Positions 57,331 to 64,000 of a stretch of 64,000 bases of DNA are shown piece after piece. The translations under genes and the position numbers were made by a program. Each line of letters opens with the position of its first letter. Within the stretch, counting starts at the first letter, position 1. Under the pieces are notes generated by a model. The model was given only the letters and a program-made list of their open reading frames with translations. It ran no database searches and had not been told where the DNA came from. This stretch comes from Leptodactylus fallax (lineage: Eukaryota; Chordata; Amphibia; Anura; Leptodactylidae): the NCBI GenBank assembly GCA_947044405.1, contig CAMRHE010000028.1, forward strand, positions 5,303,001 to 5,367,000. The letters are read 5' to 3'.

Positions 57331-58443
57331 TCAGATTACACAAGGTAAACGCCACTTAATATTATTTCTGCTCGGATAAGTAGAGTAAACTTCTGTGTTC
57401 AGTGCAAATATAATTAGCGCATTAATGAGTCCATTTTACGATAACAGAATATTTAGATAATACAATTGTGTTTGCTGAAATAAAAGTCATCTAGAATGAA
57501 AAATTTTAATGAGCCTCTTTATGGCCTTGTCACCCACAGTGGCTCATTGTAAGAAGTTAGTCAACAACTCTCTATAATTAATAAAAATCATTGACCCAAA
57601 GAGAAAAGTCTGCCGGGCACCCCCTCCTAAGCCTAAAGGTAATGTAAATCAGTACAAAAACGTAACTTTTATTACTTACATTAAACACACAATGGGCTCA
57701 AGACATGATAGGGGCAGTTACTTCTACATTAGGTATTTCATCATGCTAACCCTACAGACGCCACTAGAGGGAGTGCACTGTTTACTGCGTTCCCTAGTAT
57801 GCACTAAGCTCCAAAGCTCCCTCTAGTGGCAGCTAGAGGAGGTTAGATTTTAAATTCAGGATATATCTATGCAGGAGAGTTGGACTGCTGACTGCTTTAA
57901 AGATATTCAAGGCTATTACCTACAAAAGCAAGATGATAAAAAGTTGAAATTCTCTTAGATTGCATGTAGAGGACTGTGTCAATGTGTTCACACACCTTAA
58001 ACATTTGGCCTGGTGCTTGGGAAGGGTTAAATCCCTGTCTGACTACACCTGTACCTGTAGTCAGAGCACAGTGTTAGTATTGTTAGTGCGCCACAAGTTG
58101 GCGTAGCCTGGTTTACTTGTTATATTTTTGTGTTGTGTTATCATGTACTTGCCCTGTGTTGTGTATTGGACTTACTGTAATTGGTACAGGTCATCGCACA
58201 GTCAGTGTTCTAGTATTTTCTAGAAGCTGTATTGTGTGGTGACTCCTTCAAGGAAGAATGTCATTGCTTGTTGTTTGTTGCTCCCCACGGTGCTACTCAA
58301 TGACATTGCCCAGGTCACCCAGGGCAGGAAAGGTTCCCTATTTACTTCCTGCCCTCTTAATGGGTGCTTGGAAGGAGGTTACTCATTGGAGTAGAGGATA
58401 GCTCAGAGTGTAACCAGCTTGAGAGTTCACTGGACTGCTTCTA
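57331..58443. other. Apparently unique DNA with a small palindrome
   Basis: 57340-57560 is AT-rich without a repeat signature (CAAATATAATTAGCGCATTAATGAG). GCCACTAGAGGGAG at 57770 pairs with CTCCCTCTAGTGGC at 57819, a 14-base stem with a 35-base loop; such CCCTCTAGTGGC palindromes are common MITE-like features. The rest is unassigned. Confidence 0.35.
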
Positions 58444-58818
58444 CAGGTGCATCTCAATAAATTAGAATATCTTTGAAACGTTCATTCATTTCAGTAATTC
58501 AGTAATACAATCCATAATCAGCGTCTTCCATGATTGTGTGTCCTACTGAACCAGACTGAGGGACCATTTAAAGGCTTAGGAAACCTTGGCAGGTGACACT
58601 GAATTTACAATACTGAACTTAACTTACAATATTCTAATTTTCTTAGATTTGGGTTTTCATTACCTGTAATCCATAATCAACATTTACAGAAATAAAACAC
58701 TTGAAATAGAAGACTCTGTGTGTAAAGAATCTAGGAAATATAGGAGGTCACTTTTATAATTTAATTACTGAAAGAAATAAACGTTTCAAAAATATTCTAA
58801 TTTATTGAGATGTCCCTG
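58444..58818. mobile_element. Tc1-type MITE, 375 bp
   Basis: Starts CAGGTGCATCTCAATAAATT and ends, reversed, CAGGGACATCTCAATAAATT; TA at 58442-58443 and 58819-58820. The interior keeps 5' leader text of a Tc1-like element (AACCAGACTGAGGGACCATT) but no transposase, so it is an internally deleted, non-autonomous copy. Confidence 0.88.
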
Positions 58819-59009
58819 TACAACTTGTGACCAAATGTCTCCTCCTGGCCACAAGAACGCCATCTTGTTCTGTGAAGTGGAAAACCTAGGACACTCATGG
58901 ATAAGTGGATGGGTTCTCCGGTGACAGGCAGTGCACCTCCAGTGGCAGTGGACCCGTGCTGTTCATCATTTCTGTATTGTCTAAATCTACCTCAGCGGGG
59001 AGCAAAGTC

Positions 59010-59310
59010 CTCTTAATCCCATCAATATTTAGTGTGACTTTTGCCCTTTGCCTTCCATCAGTTCTTCTCAGTACATACAGTTTTTGGCAGAACTGGGCAG
59101 GGAGGTTGTTCCCGCCGCCATCTTGGAGAACTAAGCACAGATCTTCTGTGGATGTTGCTTGCTCCAATCCTTCTGTCTCTTCATGTCATCCCAGACAGAC
59201 TGGACGATGCTGAGATCAGGGCTATATCTGTGGGGGCCATATCATCACTTCCAGGACTCCTCCTCCAAAGAGCAAAGGTCACACCAAATATTGATGGGAT
59301 TTATATTTCT
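59010..59310 (-). pseudogene. Decayed Tc1-like transposase C-terminal fragment
   Basis: On the minus strand, one frame reads DLSIVQSVWDDMKRQKD, the DLN-I-x-S-W-D-MKRQK block around the third catalytic residue, although Gln stands where the catalytic Glu is normally found. Another frame reads ATSTEDLCLVLQDGGGNNLP AQFCQKLYVL, the usual C-terminal continuation. Frameshifts separate them. The segment TGACTTTTGCCC...CATCAATATTTAG at 59018-59050 recurs inverted at about 59272-59305, so the fragment lies inside a small inverted duplication of its own 3' region. Not functional. Confidence 0.6.
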
Positions 59311-59356
59311 CTTTTCTTCATTTCTACACTATTGACACTATTTACTATCTCATATA

Positions 59357-60978
<1,622 letters not shown>

Positions 60979-60980
60979 TA

Positions 60981-61989
60981 TTACAGTTAAGGCTGAGAAT
61001 CTACCAATACATTTCCTCTGTGTTCCTTACTAGCTCAGCTGAGTCCCCGTCCTTCTCCTCCCTGTCCGGTGACTGGCTGTAAGACAACTAGCTGCAGCAG
61101 GAGCCTCCCCCCTCTGCCCTGTCTGCAGTAGACCCTCCCCTTTGGCTAAACTCTACCCTCTCAGTTGGTTTCAACTAAGATGGAGCCTATAAAGTCAATG
61201 GTTTCAGCAAAGTTAATGTGACATAAAAGCAGAATATTTGACCCAGGGCTGTATGTATCTCTGTCCACCTTGCTGCATTGCTCAGACATAATTTTACATT
61301 CTAGGGTGGGGGAGGGGATATATTCTATTCTATCACTAGGTGTTTGCAGTGGATGTTTGCACATGTTACAAAGCACTTTTTCATCTTGCTCTCATTTCCA
61401 TTTTATATGCGGTTATTCTTTACCGTTTATTGTGCGCACAATAGAGTCTTTTCTTCCGCTCTATAATACGTCTCCTGTCAGAATTGGTAAAAAAACAGGC
61501 GCAGAGATAATGGAAAACATATTCAAGAAAATTGATGGCACAATGAACAAAACCTCACAGTCCTCTTTAGATATAGTGAAATCCCATCCATTATGCGGTA
61601 TAAAGCTCTCCGTTCATCTTTGTATATCGCTGCTAGCACTGCAGGAAAGCCGCATTATATGTTATCTAGATGCCTTCTACCCAGTGTGACATTTATGATG
61701 ATACAGACTTAGAAAGTTCTTTTCCTAATAGATTTCTTTCTACATTTTCTGCTGTAAAAACACCTGTCACTTCCACCAATGTACACGCTGGTAACTTTAT
61801 CTATGAAAGGATCTGCCTGCGAGGGAAAGGATTGTGGACTTAGGTGGCTCCTTCCAGATTCTGCTTATCTCGTCGAGGACTCCTCTGCCTGAGGTCCCTG
61901 ACCCATCCTTGGACACTTATCATCTATGAGATCTACATTTTTATAAATTAATTTCTGAATAGCTAGTGGTTTGGGGTTAATAGACCGAT
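60981..61989. other. Unassigned and possibly unique DNA
   Basis: 61380-61740 has no repeat signature. An open frame at 61270-61689 (139 codons) crosses it with ENIFKKIDGTMNKTSQSSLD; I recognise no domain and see no clear splice context. It could be a chance frame or conserved noncoding DNA. Confidence 0.3.
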
Positions 61990-62613
61990 TCAGGACTAGG
62001 ATTGTACTTGCCAAAGTGTAAGATTTGTTTCAGAATTTTCGCAAGGTTTGCCACAAGTTTTGGCTTGGACCAAACTTGTTCAGTCCCAACCAGAAGCGCA
62101 GAAGTGTCCGGTCTTCACCCCTGGCCTTTTGAAGGCTCCTTTTCTGGAATCTTCTTTGATATCACAAGCTGAGGCCTGTAATTGTGTCTCAAGAATCATG
62201 TGGGTCATGACGCTGGGTTAAAGCTTCACAGGCCCCAGTAGTGAGTAGGACTCATGATATTGGAGAAGATACCAGGAGAGGTCTCAAGAGCCGTAGGTGA
62301 AGACCAGACACCAGGAAAGAAGACTGAATGCCGAGGAAAGGTGAGGAATGATGAGAATCTGTGTTTTTAATTTTGTCAGCACCCCCTTTGGACCTCCGCT
62401 AACTCTCTTCAGACCCCGAAGTATATATATTGCACTTACAGTTTGATCCAAACAAGTTCAAAGCAAACCAAAATTTATGGGTAAGCCTTGCCAAGAGACT
62501 CCAGAGTACAATAACAGTTTATGAGTGATGAACCCCAAACATTTTGGGTTCAGCCAAACCCGAAATATTTGGAAAATTCATAATGAACCCAACTCATTAC
62601 AAACTCATGTCTA
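61990..62613. mobile_element. hAT-type MITE or composite of this class
   Basis: Contains CTCTTCAGACCCCGAAGTAT, CCAGGAGAGGTCTC and GACCAAACTTGTTCAGTCCC, shared with 8758-9198. The right end, reversed, reads TAGACATGAGTTTGTAATGA, the hAT TAG-N-ATGAG pattern. No target duplication was found and the left end is uncertain. Confidence 0.45.
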
Positions 62614-63399
62614 ATGGAGAGTGACTAGAAAGAGCAGCTCTAACTATGGAGGACCTGACACATGTATGCATGACATGGACACAGGACAGGAGTGTGCAAA
62701 CTATAGGGGAACATCAGACATGCTCGTTGAAGGTGAGGTCTCATCTGACCTATCATCCAAGGTTTCTGACCATCATGAATTTTAAAGGGGTACCTATCAC
62801 TTATAGTGACAGGGTCTCGGGACCCAAATTGCTAAAACTAAGGGCTAGAATTGCCCAGTTAAGCTGTGATGGTGCTGTGCTAGATGCTCTATTATCATAC
62901 AAATTACAACCCTGTTAGTCCCAGAAACCAACACTCTGTTGAACTTACGGTATAGTCAGGGAGTCCTTGTAACAAAAAGGCATCTTCTATAGTGTGCAGG
63001 TTCTTCAAAGGGGTTGTGTATAGAAGACTCTCTTGACAATTATCACATCACCAAGTGTCCTATTGCTGGGACCTCCGGGGATCAACAGTAATTTGTAAGG
63101 AAACCTTGCAGTAAGTATTCAGTTTCCCTACAGCGCCCCCAGAGGATAAATTAAGAATGACACTGTATCCATTCAAAATAAAGAATGCAGGACAGGACGG
63201 GTCCTCCAGCGCAAGAGACGCTCTTTGTATCAGCCCTACATTCTGACCAAGAGAGGAGGATCCTGAATAGAGGACCCCCCTTTACTAACTCCCTAATATA
63301 CAAATAGGTTTCTAAACTAAACTACCCCTGTAGCTATACAGCACACAATCTGCTCTCATCTATTCCTATCATCATGAGCAATGTGATGGAATAATACAA
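62614..63399. other. Unassigned DNA with MITE fragments
   Basis: TTTAAAGGGGTACCTATCAC near 62782 and TCAAAGGGGTTGTGTATAG near 63007 look like T2-type ends; no complete element could be delimited. No gene. Confidence 0.4.
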
Positions 63400-63790
63400 T
63401 CACAACTTCTCATTAATATTCTATGCCTTTATTGATGTATCTGAATGGCCAATAAACTGCGATCATTAATTATAATAAGTAACATGTGAAATATAGTCGT
63501 AATATAAAACCCTAATTGGATAAAAAGTCACAGAGCAGACAAGTTACATTTTGAGAGTAAATGTTGGTTTTTATGTTGCTGCCAAGATGGAAAACTGGTA
63601 AGAGCAACTTCATTATAAAATTACGTTTAATTAGGTCATTACGGCGCGTGCGGTAAAAAAATGAAACCTCATTGAAAGTATTAATAAACTGCTCAACTCG
63701 CCCCAGTACTTGGTACTTTGGGTGACGGACCATGCAAAGGCGCCATTATACTGTATGCAAATTAATTGCGTTCAAACCCAGAAGCAGAAT
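63400..63790. other. Apparently unique DNA; possible conserved noncoding element
   Basis: No repeat signature. It contains TCATTAATTATAATAAG, TACGTTTAATTAGGTCATTA and TGTATGCAAATTAATTGCG, the last combining an octamer (POU-type) site with a homeodomain core. The 73-codon minus frame has no known domain. Confidence 0.3.
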
Positions 63791-64000
63791 TATATGGGTT
63801 CCGGCACGAGACGGACACAACTGGGAACAAACACTGAAGAATACCAGTACTCATAAACATGCACCTGGGGTCACCTTTTAAAGTAGCACACCCATAAATA
63901 AATTATTCTCTGGCTCTTTAGAAACAGTGCTCTTCAAAATATTGGTGGGTCCACTGCAAAGGTTTCATAAGTGGCCCTGCCCCACATAATTTAAAGTCCC
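63791..64000. other. Unassigned right edge
   Basis: Nothing recognised. Confidence 0.4.

Noticed and set aside
61270..61689. 139-codon frame as a host exon
   Set aside because: No recognised domain and no supporting splice or codon evidence; kept only as possibly conserved noncoding DNA.

Overview
This is eukaryotic, almost certainly vertebrate, noncoding DNA. No convincing host protein-coding exon, rRNA or tRNA gene was found on either strand. All recognisable protein-coding sequence belongs to transposable elements. The mix suggests an amphibian, probably a frog or toad: many short elements with TTAAAGG termini and TTAA target sites (as in the Xenopus T2 family), TTAACCC-ended elements resembling frog piggyBac termini, Tc1-type transposons, hAT MITEs, and an L2-type LINE tail. 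The species cannot be named from the sequence, and family assignments rest on motif recognition without a database search.

Layout. 0-3.1 kb: old MITE-rich DNA. 3.1-5.7 kb: a 43-bp minisatellite with about 60 copies. 5.7-14.8 kb: palindromic TTAA MITEs, TTAACCC elements and hAT MITEs, one hAT nested inside a TTAACCC element with a perfect 8-bp target duplication. 14.8-23.4 kb: an almost complete Ty3/gypsy-type LTR retrotransposon on the minus strand. It has two 1.1-kb LTRs, a primer-binding-site candidate, gag, an overlapping pol (protease-RT-RNase H-integrase) and a polypurine tract. Its only obvious lesion is a frameshift inside integrase. 23.75-24.5 kb: a GATA-rich microsatellite field. 24.5-31.4 kb: more MITEs and possibly unique AT-rich sequence. 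31.4-33.05 kb: a full-length Tc1-like transposon with one in-frame stop. 33.65-34.95 kb: a 49-bp minisatellite. 35.9-36.5 kb: the 3' end of an L2-like LINE. 40.07-42.93 kb: a second array of the same 43-bp minisatellite, about 67 copies, in inverted orientation. 43-52 kb: low-density repeats, possibly unique DNA, a hAT MITE and a hairpin MITE. 52.2-56.3 kb: a cluster of a Tc1 terminus, a hairpin MITE, an L1-like ORF2 relic and TTAACCC elements. 58.4-61 kb: a Tc1-type MITE, a decayed Tc1-like transposase fragment and a second full-length Tc1-like transposon. 61-64 kb: repeat and unique-looking sequence.

The genes do not form a cellular pathway. The LTR element encodes the proteins of its own copy-and-paste cycle. 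Both Tc1 elements once encoded their own cut-and-paste transposase but are now broken, so they could move only if transposase were supplied in trans. Several AT-rich, apparently single-copy segments with homeodomain-type cores (TAATTA, ATGCAAAT) could be conserved noncoding elements of a gene desert or large intron; that is inference only.

The most unusual signal is the pair of large 43-bp arrays lying in inverted orientation about 34 kb apart, each with its own internal multi-unit duplications. I did not find an undescribed gene system.
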